In this document: piece by piece, positions 1-11,384 of the stretch
Position numbering within the stretch: the stretch's first letter is position 1
Layout of the letters: each line of letters opens with the position of its first letter
NCBI RefSeq assembly: GCF_021134715.1
Contig: NC_060017.1
Location: 7,626,001 to 7,690,000 of the forward strand
Direction of reading: 5' to 3'
DNA length: 64,000 nucleotides
Origin: Daphnia pulex
Lineage: Eukaryota; Arthropoda; Branchiopoda; Diplostraca; Daphniidae
Program-made: the position numbers and the translations under genes
The notes under the pieces: generated by a model
What the model saw: the letters and a program-made list of their open reading frames with translations, nothing else
Databases searched by the model: none
What the model was told of the DNA's origin: nothing

Positions 1-355
1 ATCTTTTGGTATAATTATTTATAGCATTAGTCCACTTTTACTCTAGATATATTTTACGGCGTATTTTTATCAAACAGCAAGCACAAGATCCAAATTTCTT
101 GTACGTAAGGCAAATTTTGAGATTTGTAACAATTTCTCACTTAATCCTAAGTATTATTATTATTCCTAAGTAAACAAATAGAAGTGGCAATTTTCTTGAA
201 TCTTGCCTGACCTAATCCAACGTCAGTGAAATAATGTTTGGTTAATATTATATGGTTAAACTAAGCAATAAAACCCATAAATAATGCACATCAATGGATT
301 AGCTTTGAACTTCTTCGTCGATTGATATACAGTTATTGTAAAAAAACAAAACGAC
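1..355 (+). repeat. Partial copy of the ~525-bp AT-rich repeat unit
   Basis: The window opens inside a repeat unit whose sequence is almost identical to 8,303-8,655. Both contain the block TTATAGCATTAGTCCAC, then ACGGCGTATTTTTATC, then AAACCCATAAATAATGCACA. The copy here carries a short extra ATT in the TATTATTATT run and a few substitutions. Similarity ends near 355, and no ORF lies in it. The near-identity suggests a recent copying event relative to other, more diverged units. Confidence 0.85.
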
Positions 356-1816
356 ATCGAAAATAATGTACTTACTTAGTATTTACCTTTTAAGCCATAT
401 TTTTTGTTTTTTTTTGGTAAAGACTACTAGAGTTTTTTCTTAAGTTCTTAGTTTCTTAATTTCCTGATTTCTTAAGAAATTAAGTCAATTCTGAATTTTA
501 CAACTTAAACTTAACCCAAGATCAAAATTTTTCTAGTGACAAAGAAGGCGGTTGTCATTGTCAAAAATTCCAAATGGATGACTACAATTTTTTTAAATGT
601 CAGTATACGAGTGGAAAAGTAAATGTGTCGCCGTAATAACACACATTATACTTTTTCTTTAACGTTGTTGAAGAAAAGAGGTATGCAAGCAATTACATCC
701 GTTTATATAGTGTAGTGAGTAGCGCAATCACGTTGACTGCAAGGTAGTTTTATTCTAGATTAATACAGATTTTTTACTTTTAATTTCTCTAATTTAATGT
801 TTGAACATAAAATATTAAGAAAACGCTGTGATTGCGATAGCAGTTATTACAATAAAATTCTTTGGCAACTAGATATAAATCACGGATTTTAAAAACTTGT
901 ATTTCCCGCAATTTTTATATTTACCGGTTTACATTCCTTTTTGACTCATAGATGGCATTGGGCAGAATTTATGCCTGTTGTTTGTGCTTCGTTCACTAGA
1001 GGGCTTATGCGGAGTAAGTCGTCTAGGTAGGACCGGCTGCTACTTTCTTCATTCATGCCTAGCCGAGAGAGCTGTTATGAAGGACAATATTAGTTGACAG
1101 AACTAGATGATGTTAGCTAGATTCTGTATTCTCAATATTTTGGGCTCTTTGAACTATTCTATTTCTTCTCTTCTTCCAGGTTTTCCTTTCCAAATTAAGA
1201 AAATGAGACTTATTATAATACCTTGAAATTTTAAAATTTTTCAATCACTTTTCAAACTTCATCAATAAAAGTCCCTTCATCTTTTGTTAAATAGACATTC
1301 TCATATCTTTCAAACATAATTTGTATTTATATATGAAATCATATCCTCGTCTCTCTGCATTTCTAGAATTTAACTAGCTTAAAAGTATTTATAAAAATTG
1401 CGTTATGTGTTACAAACTTCATGTGACAGAATTTCTAAATAACATTAATATAAGGTTAACCAACTTCTTCATGTCCAGCTTATGGACATACCGTAATCCA
1501 CATTCCCGGCAGATCTTGGATCACGGTGTGTCCTTTCAAACTCATTGCCCTTTCTAGGGCAACCATCAATCATCAAAATCAACCCCAAGGTTGTGGCGCT
1601 TCCACAAGAAATAATTTTCTTTGGCTCTCTAACTTCTCCTTTCAAGAGAAGACGACGAACTGTCAACCCTCATATTTTAACCGTTGCAGCAAATCGTTTG
1701 AACAACCGAATTTATATTTTTTGATACTTTTGGATTTGGGACTTGGAATTTTTTCGAGATTGAAAGCTTTCTCTTACAAACAATCTAACTAAACCATTCT
1801 CATCTGCTTCACACGT
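356..1816. repeat. AT-rich noncoding stretch with a dispersed duplication (660-1090)
   Basis: No gene is visible. Bases 660-1,090 match 13,917-14,325 with few differences: both start near GGTATGCA.GCAATTACATC, run through GTAGTGAGTAGCGCA and end near GAGAGAGCTGTTATG. In the second copy this segment leads directly into caspase-like exon remnants; in this copy it does not. A short block TAACTAAACCATTCTCATCT at about 1,787 recurs at about 26,588. The rest shows nothing recognisable. Confidence 0.7.
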
Positions 1817-2745
1817 CTATCTTGAAGTGAAAGACAGGAGAAACAACGACGTACTAAGAGTTACCCAATTACAATTGCTAATAATAAACTTCACAAGGTT
1901 TCGGAATGAATGGAGACTAGCAGCTGTTTGTAAAAGGGCATCAGATAGGATATCACATTCAAATATTTCAATGACCTTTAGTGCAGGTGATGACAATAGC
2001 AAGAAAAGATGTTCAGGAGGAATTTCAAACAGATTGGACAGATAAAGAAATTCGAAATTCTTCAATTCCGGAAGCGAATTTTTAAACCGTTTTGGTTGGG
2101 GAAGAATTTCAATTTCGTCTGAGCGGATGTTATCGGTATTGAAGGTTGAAATTTGGAAAAGGGTCAGGGAACTCAAATTCAAACAATATTCGACGATTAT
2201 TGCAATATCTACGACTTGGATTGTAGAAAGTCTTAATTTTTTCAATGATCTGCCTCGATTCATCAGAATCGGAACTATGCCACCAAAAAATGTCAAACTT
2301 GTTTTAGGATATCCACAAATGTGAAGGTCATTGAGCCTTTCAAGTATCAGTAATCCTTGAAGATCTTTATCTGTGATATTCCCATCATCGTCTATACGTA
2401 CTTTGGTAACCAAAGGACAAATGGATGCAGCTGCGCCAAGGCTGCTACTTCTATATGGCGTTTTGAAAATGATTTTCAGATGGGTCAGGGAAAAAGTAGG
2501 CAAAACAGCTAATTTGTTATCCAAGGCCGTTTCAGAAATTTGAGCCAAAAATTCGACAACGGAATGGTCTAGTTCTCTCAAGGTCGGTAAATGATGAAGT
2601 ACCATTTGAATCCCTTCTTTGGTCACTTTAGTTTCTCGGAGATACAAAAATTTGATAAGCTTACAATGTCCCCTGACACACAATCCTTCAATTCCAGCAT
2701 TTGTCACCTGGCAATATTCAGATTTCAGTATCCTTGAAAAAACTA
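1817..2745 (-). pseudogene. Leucine-rich-repeat (F-box/LRR-like) protein remnant
   Basis: An open minus-strand frame of about 300 codons shows a repeating leucine-rich pattern, for example LRELDHSVVEFLAQ, FSLTHLKIIF, LNDLHICGYP, LKKLRLSTIQVV and LSSLTLFQIS, spaced about 25-30 residues apart. This resembles cysteine-containing LRRs of F-box/LRR proteins, although no F-box is seen. The frame has no credible start: its upstream 40 codons run antisense through an importin-alpha ARM remnant (from about 2,755), so the 5' end has been replaced. It closes at a stop at 1,817. It is probably a truncated gene or pseudogene; a transcribed chimera is possible. The function would be substrate recognition if it were a genuine F-box/LRR protein, but that is inference. 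Confidence 0.55.
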
Positions 2746-2754
2746 TATCTGAAA

Positions 2755-3935
2755 GATCTGATGAACGAACACAAGAAGTTTTCGACGCCGGAGTCGTCCC
2801 CAGGGTTGTTGCAATGCTTGACCACAATGAGGATGCAGTCATCAAAGGCGCTCTGTTTGCAATTACCACCATTTACAGTGTTGAAAATCCTGATTGGATC
2901 ACAGCTGTGATCAATGCTGGGGCTATTCCCAGGTTGATGTTGTTGCTGGATTCTCCTCATGCAGTTGTAACCGTGAAAGCTTCCTACACTGTCGTCAATA
3001 TTGGAACAGAGGAACCAGAGATCAGAGATAAGCTAATCGAACAAGGCCTTATTAAGAAGTTGCTTAATTTGATCAAAGCTAACATTTCAGTAAAACATTT
3101 CTTAAATTATATATTGCCAACATTTTACAATTGATAACATTATTAGGTTAAATTATTGCGAATGGTCACTTAAACTTTGGGCAGCTTGAGTGGTAACTTT
3201 GACAGTCCACTTACTGTGTCTGCAGTCACGGCTTCTTCCCCGACCTAGCCCACCTTATCAACAACAACGACGAGAAGATCCTATCCGGCGCTTGCTGGGC
3301 TCTGTTTTGGCTTACTGATGACCCCAACAAGCGAATGCAAGAAGTTGTCAACGCCGGAGTCATCCCCAGGCTCGCCTCTTTGCTTAACCACAATGAAAAG
3401 GACGTCATTGACCCCACTCTGAAGATAATCGGCAAAATCGTCAAAGGCAGTGATACTCCGTCCTGGCTGCTGGTGCCTGGCCGTTGCTGTCCAAGTTTCT
3501 TGTTCATTCCGATATCTTCATCGTCCCGTGGGCGGCCAAAATCACATCGAAAATTGCTGCCGTTACTCTTCCGTTGGTGGACGTTGCGAGAAAAGGCGAC
3601 TGGAAATGTCAAAAGGAAGCAGCTTGGGATATCACCATCAACACTTTGGGTAATTCATTTCAGTTTGTATGTTGCCGATTGATTTTAATTTTTTTTATTA
3701 ATAATTGCAGATGGCAATGCCGATGAGATCGATTTGAAGTTCAGTGCCATCGCTTCTCTCTGCACTTTGTTGAAGGACAAGGAACCCGAGACTATCGAGG
3801 TCGTGTTGGATGGCTTGGCTCTGATTTTGGAGGCAGCCGTGAAAATGGAGGAACTGGAAAGTTTCGCTTCACGCGAAAAAGTTTGGTGGCTTTGATTGTA
3901 TCCAAGCTTTACGAATCGAATCGCCGAAAGAATTT
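2755..3935 (+). pseudogene. Importin-alpha (karyopherin alpha)-like ARM-repeat pseudogene
   Basis: Importin alpha binds nuclear localisation signals through tandem ARM repeats. Here ARM repeats are read on the plus strand: VFDAGVVPRVVAMLDHNE and INAGAIPRLMLLLDS (2,760-3,090), then after a probable intron LAHLINNNDEKILSGACWAL and VVNAGVIPRLASLLNHNE (3,226-3,460). A one-base frame change near 3,460 interrupts VLAAGAWPLLSKFL. The next exon gives GDWKCQKEAAWDITINTLG, then an intron (about 3,651 to 3,711), then LLKDKEPETIEVVLDGLALI. The frame stops at about 3,895 in place of the family's C-terminal helix. There is no importin-beta-binding N-terminus. The frameshift and the missing ends support a pseudogene rather than an active receptor. 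Confidence 0.8.
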
Positions 3936-4476
3936 TTAAATGCTAAAGCACATCAGCGAAGAACTATGTTACAAAACTTATTTTTTTTTCAACAGTTTAT
4001 TTAATATAATGATTCGGCTGCCTGGTGAAGCTTGGAATAGAAATTTGTCTGTCTTCGAGTTTGACGATTTCCCGGTTTTACTCTTGGCATCTCCCAATTT
4101 AGATAGGATTTTTCTCAGTATTCGGGGACCTGCAGTGAGGAAGAGACTATGACAAGGTTGACGGGTGCCGCTGATACATTTCTGGATTAGTAAAGGCCCA
4201 CCAAATGTATTCCTGTTGACCTTTCTGACACGCCTTTTTGGAAGACAGAATTTATTTCCAACAATTATGTTCCAAAGTTTTTTTGTTTTCAACAACACGC
4301 GTGGAATTCTATTTTCTTGTCATCTGAAGCAGCCGATCACAGCAATTTTCCTTTGCCATCAAATTGTATCCAACTAGGTCCGGGGCTAGTCAATTAATTT
4401 TCCTTAGAGGTACAGGTACTTTATATTTTCATCTTTCAGTTTGGCTGGGTTTAAACTTACTTAATTCCGCGGAAAA
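3936..4476. other. Noncoding interval
   Basis: Between the importin-alpha remnant and the next ORF I see no domain, RNA gene or clear repeat. Short ORFs on both strands have no recognisable composition or motif. Confidence 0.5.
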
Positions 4477-4845
4477 ATGCTAACCTATGAAATAGATTCA
4501 TTTTTCATGCAACACTGGTGTGATGTCCCTGAGCTTTATCACAAGACACTAGATCTGTGTGCAACGATGATGCCACTTGTCAACAAAAGAGTGCCTAATG
4601 ACAAACTTTTTTGCGGTGATGTAAATAATGATGTGCAATTACCAATTTTCTCCTCGACTCTTACTAGTAAGTTTATATTCTAAATTAATTTCAAAAACTG
4701 CCATCCAGTTATGGATGATAGTAATCATAGCCTGGAAATTAGTATTCCATCGGTTTTCTTGCAACATACGCTGTATGCTACATTTGTCTATCAATTTCAA
4801 TCTCTGAAGATTTTCCCAACAAGTAATTTTGTTATTTGTAAATAG
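4477..4845 (+). CDS. Possible small two-exon hypothetical protein
   Basis: An ATG at 4,477 opens 63 codons beginning MLTYEIDSFFMQHWCDVPEL and ends at a good splice donor (ACTA|GTAAGT at 4,666). If spliced to an acceptor at 4,708 (CCATCCAG), the frame continues in phase through MDDSNHSLEISIPSVFLQ to a TAG at 4,845, giving about 108 residues. The 42-nt intron would be unusually short even for this compact genome, so this is a weak prediction. Without splicing the ORF ends at 4,683. I do not recognise the protein. Confidence 0.2.
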
Positions 4846-5164
4846 GAACCTTAATGTTCGATGCTCCCGCAGAGTGACTCAAGACTGCAACTTTACCTTA
4901 GCACATTTTCCTTTCTCCATTTTCAACTTTTTTCTTCTTCTATATTTGTATTTAATTTCCTGTCACCCTTTTAGCATATTTTGCAATAGAATTTTATGTT
5001 GAACAACTAAATCATTTCGATATATTGTGTAAGTTCATTACTAAAATTGTGACCTACACAACTGGGTAGACTATTTACTTGTTTTTCTCACATGCTAAAC
5101 AATCTTCTGCCTTTAACCTCAGTTGCTTTAAAGGATATAGTCAAGGTTCTTAGAAAAAGTATCA

Positions 5165-5300
5165 TTGTCTTGTGGAGGAAGAATTCCTTTTGTTATTGAT
5201 TACTCCACATTTGTGTACTTTGGATCTGTCTTTGTCTGCGAAGATCAGTGACATGAAAAAACTTCTTCGGCTTACTTCTACTCAAAACCCAGTAAGTTAT
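5165..5300 (+). pseudogene. Possible LRR-protein remnant
   Basis: The plus-strand frame reads EEEFLLLLITPHLCTLDLSL and continues to a donor-like CCA|GTAAGT near 5,290. The pattern of acidic start, leucine block and LxxLDLS resembles the segment PPEHLFLLLSSPALKVIEI of the LRR remnant at 1.8-2.7 kb. It may be an exon of a related LRR gene on the opposite strand. The match is short and low in complexity, so this is tentative. Confidence 0.25.
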
Positions 5301-5324
5301 TATATTCTATTAGTAATTGTCATT

Positions 5325-5410
5325 TTCTGCCAGAACCCAGCAAGCGTCGGCGAGAATCTCCTCGTCGTCGTTGTTGATTAGGTGGGCAAGGACGTGATCG
5401 ATTGACAATC
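5325..5410 (-). pseudogene. Importin-alpha ARM-repeat fragment (about 25 codons)
   Basis: The minus strand reads IDHVLAHLINNDDEEILADA followed by CWVL. It aligns with LAHLINNNDEKILSGACWAL of the pseudogene at 3.2 kb and with the conserved importin-alpha ARM helix around ACWALSY. The similarity begins and ends abruptly. Upstream minus-strand sequence (5,410-5,540) may contain a decayed continuation but has stops. This is a second, opposite-strand importin-alpha remnant about 2 kb from the first. Confidence 0.6.
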
Positions 5411-5911
5411 TTGTCCTGTATTTCTTGCATGATCCAATTTATTACAATTTTTGGTAAATTTCATTATTGAGAATTGAGTGTTTGCTTTACTACGGTTTCC
5501 ATTCTTTAAAGGTTTCCTCAGGCTGGTTGGTAAGCGATGCAGACAAATTCTGCTCAGCTGGTACAAGTTATTCAAGTAATCTTCTGTGAGATAAAATGGG
5601 TCACACGGATGGTATACGTTGTGTTCGGATTTGCTAAGGTCAAGTTCAAAAACAGTTAAGGAATAGGGACATCATTATACCATTGGACATCACGGAGAAA
5701 ATGAGACCATGTTTTTGTATATTTAGGATTTTGGAGGAAAATGAAGGATTGGTATTTATATTCCTGGTAAATCTGAGTGTATCCCTAATTCACGTCGAGG
5801 GTCATACTAAAAAATAGAAAGAAGTTTGTTTAAAAGGATAAGATAAAGTATATTGGACTGGAATGTAGAAAGTTACAATGGTTTCTGTACATAATTTAAG
5901 AAGTGAGAACA

Positions 5912-6840
5912 ATAAACGTAGACACAATTCCAATGATGTCATAAGTTGACAGTGATTTTTGACAAGTTTTTTTACACATAGAACCTTCCCAGCAACAAAA
6001 AATATACAGCGAATAGTTTTATCCATAGTTACAAATTTACAATAAAGAAATTTGTGGAGGTTTTGAACGATTCTTGGATTTAGAAAGGATGAGCGAAACG
6101 GAGAAGGGACGGAGAAGGAGAGAGAGAAGTATTTTAGAACAATCCCAAGCTAGTGGGGATGGAGGTGTATATTGGAAAAATGATGCGGGTCAAGTAAATT
6201 AACAATCTGCAAACGAAAAAACAACAAAGAATACTTGAGCTGTACTTTTTTTCGAATTAAAAAACAAGTTTTTATCTAATTCAGTGATCAGTGCAGATTT
6301 CTAAATACCCACAGCATAGGTAATTAGAGTTTAAGTACCTTAATCTCAATACTCTGTTTTTGGACGGGACCAGGGAAGAACCCAGAAGGGGCCTATCACT
6401 ACTGGGAAAACTAAAGTAAATTCATAAAAGATGAGTTTTTAAATGATGGCTGAACGCTTGCAGGCTAACACAGCCCAATAATCATTTCAAGCATTTATTA
6501 AAATAGCAAACCAGGGATACAATAATACCCATACGTGCTGGTCAAATGAGGCAGACCAGCTACCTAATATCCCAAAACGGTACGGTACGAGCGTTTCTTG
6601 TCATTGCTAGGAAATTAAGCTAAGGCAAGAATCACTAGGGATCAATTGCTAGCACTAAGTCCCCTTCTCAAGTCCCTTTTCTAAGTTACATAAAAACATT
6701 TATTGAAACAGCAAAATATTGATGATCGATAGTTCTAATATGATACGTTTATTAATAATATTGATATGGTAAATAATTTAAACAAGTCGTAGTTCCTGAT
6801 GTCTTAAGGACTCATTACCCAGTTTAGAAACGGGCCTAAC
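5912..6840 (+). repeat. Segmental duplication, copy 1 (partner 19,787-20,715)
   Basis: About 0.9 kb here matches 19,787-20,715 in the same orientation with scattered substitutions and small indels. Shared landmarks are CATAAGTTGACAGTG, AACAATCCCAAGCTAGTGGG, TTTTTGGACGGGACCAGGGA, GGCAGACCAGCTACCT and TTTAGAAACGGGCCTAACGG. In both copies the segment is followed immediately by the ~525-bp repeat units, so it is probably part of the same element. No long ORF is present. Confidence 0.85.
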
Positions 6841-9480
6841 GGTGGAAAATAAATTTCTCGTGTAATCCTAAGTTTCACAAGATGTCCTTTTGCTAAATTA
6901 TCAAAAAATATGCATCAATTTCAAAGAAATAGAAGTGGATATTTTCTTGAAATTGGCCAGACTCGATCCACGTCAGTGAAATAATGTTTGGTAAAAAATA
7001 ATGCTTAAACCAAGCAATAAAACCCATAAATAATAGACATCAATGGATTTGCTTTGAAATTCTTCATCGATTGATATACAGTTATTGTGAAATAACGAAA
7101 AAATATTTGTTTTTCAAAATTTGTAAAAAAACGCGGCTGCTGTTCCAAAATTCGCAGGTTTCTTTCATTTCCTGGTAACGAAATATTTCAAAAAATACTC
7201 AAAATATTGAGAAAACCTTTTGTAATAATGTATAACTTTTTATTCCCTATCTTTTGGTATAATTATTTTTAGCATTAGTTCACTTTTACTCTAGATATTC
7301 TTTACGGCGTTTTTTATCGCACAGCAAGCACAAGATCCAAATTTCTTGTCCGTAAGGCAAATTTTAAGATTTATAACAATTTCTCGCTTAATCCTAAGTA
7401 TTACAAGATGCCCTTTCTCTCAACTATAAAAAAATATTCATCAATTTCAAACAAATTAAAGTGGCAATTTTCTTGGATCTGGCGTCACAAAAGAGAGATC
7501 TAACGTCACTGAAATAATATTTGGTTAATATGCTTAAACTAAGCATTAAAACCCATAAATAATGCACATAAATGAATTGTCCATGAAATTCTGCGTCGAT
7601 TGATAAACAGCCAATGTTAAATAACGAAAAACTGTTTTGTTTTTAATTTGTTCAAAACGCGTCTGCTGTTCCAAAATTCGCAGTTTTTTCCATTTCCGAG
7701 TAACGAAAAATTTCAAAAAATACTAAAAAAATAGAGAAACCTTTATGTTGTATTTTATAACTTTTCATTCCCTATCTTTTTGAATAATTATTTATAGCAT
7801 TAGTCCACCTTTACTCTAGATTTTCTTTACGGCGTGATTTTATCTTTCAGCTAGCACAGTGTCAAAATTTCTGGTCCTTAAGGAAAATTGTGAGATTTTT
7901 AACAATTTCTCGTTTAATCCTAAGTATTACTAGATGCCCTTTCGCTTAATTATAAAAAAAATTCATCAATTTCAAACAAATAGAAGGGGCAATTGTCTTG
8001 GATCTGGCCAGATTCGATCCAATGTCAGGGAAATAATAATTGGTTAATAATGCTTAAACTAAGCAATAAAACCCATAAATAATGCACAACAATGGATTTG
8101 CTTTGAAATTCTTTGTCGATTGATATACAGTTATTGTGAAAAAAACAAAAAAAATATTTGTTTTCCAAATTTTTTTCAAAAACGCGTCTGCTGTTCCAAA
8201 ATTCGCAGTTTTCTTTCATTTCCTGGTAACGAAATATTTCAAAAAATACTCAAAATATTGAGAAAAACTTTTGTAATAATGTATAACTTTTTATTCCCTA
8301 TCTTTTGGTATAATTATTTATAGCATTAGTCCACTTTTACTCTAGATATATTTTACGGCGTATTTTTATCAAACAGCAAGCACAAGATCCAAATTTCTTG
8401 TCCGTAAGGCAAATTTTGAGATTTGTAACAATTTCTCACTTAATCCTAAGTATTATTATTCCTAAGTAAACAAATAGAAGTGGCAATTTTCTTGAATCTT
8501 GCCTGACCTAATCCAACGTCAGTATAATAATGTTTGGTTAATATTATATGGTTAAACTAAGAAATAAAACCCATAAATAATGCACATCAATGGATTAGCT
8601 TTGAACTTCTTCGTCGATTGATATACAGTTATTGTAAAAAAACAAAAAAATATTAGTTTTCAAATTTTTTTCAAAAACGCGTCTGTTGTTCCAAAATTCG
8701 CAGTTTTCTTTCATTTCTTGGTAACGAAATATTAAAAAATACTCAAAATATTGAGAAATCCTTATGTAATATTGTATAACTTTTTATTCCCTATCTTTTG
8801 GTATAACTATTTATAGCATTATTTCTTTTTTACTGTAGATATTCTTTACGGCGTGATCTTATTTTACAGCTAGCATAGGGTTCAAATTTCTTGTCCTTAA
8901 GAGAAATTGTGAGATTGGTAACGATTTCTCGCTTAATCCTAAGTATTACAAGATGCCTTTTCGCTCAATTATAAAAAAATATTCATCCATTTCAAACAAA
9001 TAGAAGTGGCAATTTTCTTGGATCTGGCCAGACTCAATCCAACGTCACTGAAATAATATTTGGTTAATAATGCTTAAACTATGAAATCTAACCCATAAAT
9101 AATGCACATTTATGGATTTGCTTTGAAATTCCGCGTCGATTGATATAAATAAGACATTTTTAAATAACGAACAAATATATTTTTTTAATTTGTTGTTCTA
9201 ATACGCTTCTGCTATTCCAAAAATCCCCGGTATTCTTCCATTTCCTGGTAACGAAATATTTCAAAAAATACTCAAAATATTGATAAAACCTTACGTAATA
9301 TTGTAGAACTCTTTATTTTCTATCTTTTTGTATAGAAATTTATAACATTAGTCCATTTTTACTATAGATATTTCGGCGTGGTTTTTTCTTACATTGCTCA
9401 AATATCCTACCCGGAAGGGAAATTTTGATATTTTAATTAACGATTTCTCGTTTAATCCCGAGTATTCAAATATGCACTTT
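6840..9480 (+). repeat. Tandem array of five ~525-bp AT-rich units
   Basis: The block TTTTGGTATAATTATTTATAGCATTAG recurs at about 7,250, 7,775, 8,303, 8,793 and 9,325, a period of 490-532 bp. Each unit also holds ACTCTAGATATTCTTTACGGCGT, TTTCTCGCTTAATCCTAAGTA, AAACCCATAAATAATGCAC, CGTCGATTGATATACAG, AACGCGTCTGCTGTTCCAAA and CTGGTAACGAAATATTTCAA in that order. No unit carries an ORF longer than about 70 codons. The last unit (about 9,325 onward) is the most diverged. The array forms the outer part of the left arm of the inverted structure described next. Confidence 0.9.
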
Positions 9481-10120
9481 TTCTCAATAGTTTGCCCCTC
9501 TCTATAGTTTAAATTTAGTTTGATTGGATTTCACATTTAACCTCTTTTTTTGTATTCTAATTAAAGAAAAAAAATTTATTTTCCCCACAATTCGCATTTT
9601 CGTTGGTCTTTTCACATATAGTTTTTTTTTTCTAATTCTAAGTTAATGGTTTGAATATCTACCATAACATACTGTGTAAAAAATAGTGGTTGCAACCCAT
9701 AGATTTATTACATGGTCGCTTACTTGGTTATACTAAATGTATTTACTCGAATATGGTTGGTCGAATACATTCATATTTGCCGATATGGTGTAAGATTTAA
9801 CAAGTTATTGCTTTGTTTTTTCTTGTATTTTTTAAGTTTCAATTATAAGTGAAGATTTGTGGGGATGCCATATACCACTTTCCAAAAATTGTTGTTGAGC
9901 TGAAGAACTTCGAAAAAGAATAACTTTGGAAATCAGTTTTGGGTACGGGAGAATTTTGTGGAGGGGGAGCAATGAGCAAATAATAATATTGAAAGAGTTT
10001 TTTACTGGATTATACTTTTTGAGGACTTTTTTATGTCTAGAGCTTCATCAAAGGTATTGTAATCTGTCTTGTAGCAACAGTAGCTTCTCAAAGAGGCTAA
10101 CTGTGTTTTTATATGCAAAG

Positions 10121-11384
10121 ACTAAATTACAATGTGGCGTGTACTAAACCTCAATTATTTTAATTAGGCTTTGAAAATGTTCGCGTGAGTCTACTTGTTA
10201 TTGAAAGTGGAGAAAACTTTACTTTTAATTGTAAACTACTTTCATGCTTAAACTAATTCAATTCAATGTGAAATAAGTGTTGATGTAAGTGGACCGATCA
10301 AATTGAACGCACAGTATTTCTGGCAGAAGAAGAACTTGTGCAATTATATTTTTTTACTAGCAAACCGTGCAGGATATGCTAGAGCAGTACGCTTTAAAGG
10401 CATTTATGTTAAAGAAATTAAGGTTTAATTGAGATTGTTTGTACTACAAATAATGTAATTTAATCCACACTGTAACTTAGGTCCCCGTTTTGGCTGTCGT
10501 CCACACCATTACCCCATAACAGTTACCTATGTCTACAACATGATTGTTGACCACGCTTGCTTTTTCTCATACTACCACAAAATCTGTGGCTGTGTTTTCT
10601 TCAGGACGGGACTGGGCTAAGCCACTTCCTATCCAAGCCATATTCCCCATCTAGCATTATCCATACTTTTCTGAAGGCTACAATCCTTTAATGACTTACA
10701 CCTTGCTATATATTCACACTAACCTGGTTACACTATCTATTGTCCACCCGTCTATTGGCCTGTACCCACCCAAGGCTTTGTTCCTTTATGGCAACACCTG
10801 TTATATCCGCACCGTGAATTATTTCCACGTCATACCTAATGTTCCCACAACTGATCGTCGTGCCCAAATCATCAACACACCAATAAGTTTTTCCATGATT
10901 TTTTTCCATTACTTACCATATCATAACTCTTAAAAATAAATGAGAAAAACTAACGATAAAAGAAAAAATTTAAATTTTTGCACATAATTTCTTTCCGCTA
11001 AAAAATCAATCGGGATCATTTTTTCATTTACTTCGGATAACTCTATAAAAGGCGCATCACTTTCTCCATTACTTGGAGAAAGTGATTGAAACCGATTGAA
11101 AAGGGTAGGAAATCAACGATTTCTAACCAATTAAAACAAATAAATTCTATTAGAATCCAACATTGTAGTAGGATTCCCAATTCTACTTCTTTAGGCCAGA
11201 TAATCTGGCAGTTATTTTTTGTTTTCCTTCAACACTACAATAACCTATCACATTTAAATTTTAATATTGTATTATTACTCTGGAATAGGTTATTCTACAC
11301 TGATTTCGAACGATAATGACCTTTATATGTGAAAGAAAGGTCTCCACTACGATTTTATATTATACTACGATTTTATATAATACT
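10121..11384. other. Central loop of the inverted structure, no recognisable gene
   Basis: This is unpaired DNA between the two arms. A less AT-rich block (about 10,480-10,900) has an 80-codon plus-strand ORF at 10,691 (TYTLLYIHTNLVTLSIVHP) rich in Pro, Tyr and Thr. It matches no family I know. A perfect 12-bp hairpin sits at 11,056-11,086, just downstream of a TATAAAA. No transposase motif was seen. Confidence 0.5.
11056..11086. repeat. Short perfect hairpin
   Basis: ATCACTTTCTCC and its exact reverse complement GGAGAAAGTGAT are separated by a 7-nt loop ATTACTT. It lies 9 bp downstream of CTATAAAAGG. It could be a structural element of the surrounding mobile sequence or coincidence. Confidence 0.7.

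Noticed and set aside
4823-4845. Second intron in the 4.5-kb hypothetical ORF
   Set aside because: It would be only 23 nt, far below any spliceable length; the frame reads through to a stop instead.
6840-9480. CRISPR-like or satellite regulatory array
   Set aside because: The repeat unit is about 525 bp with no short repeat-spacer alternation, and the sequence is eukaryotic. The inverted arm fits a mobile element better than a simple satellite.
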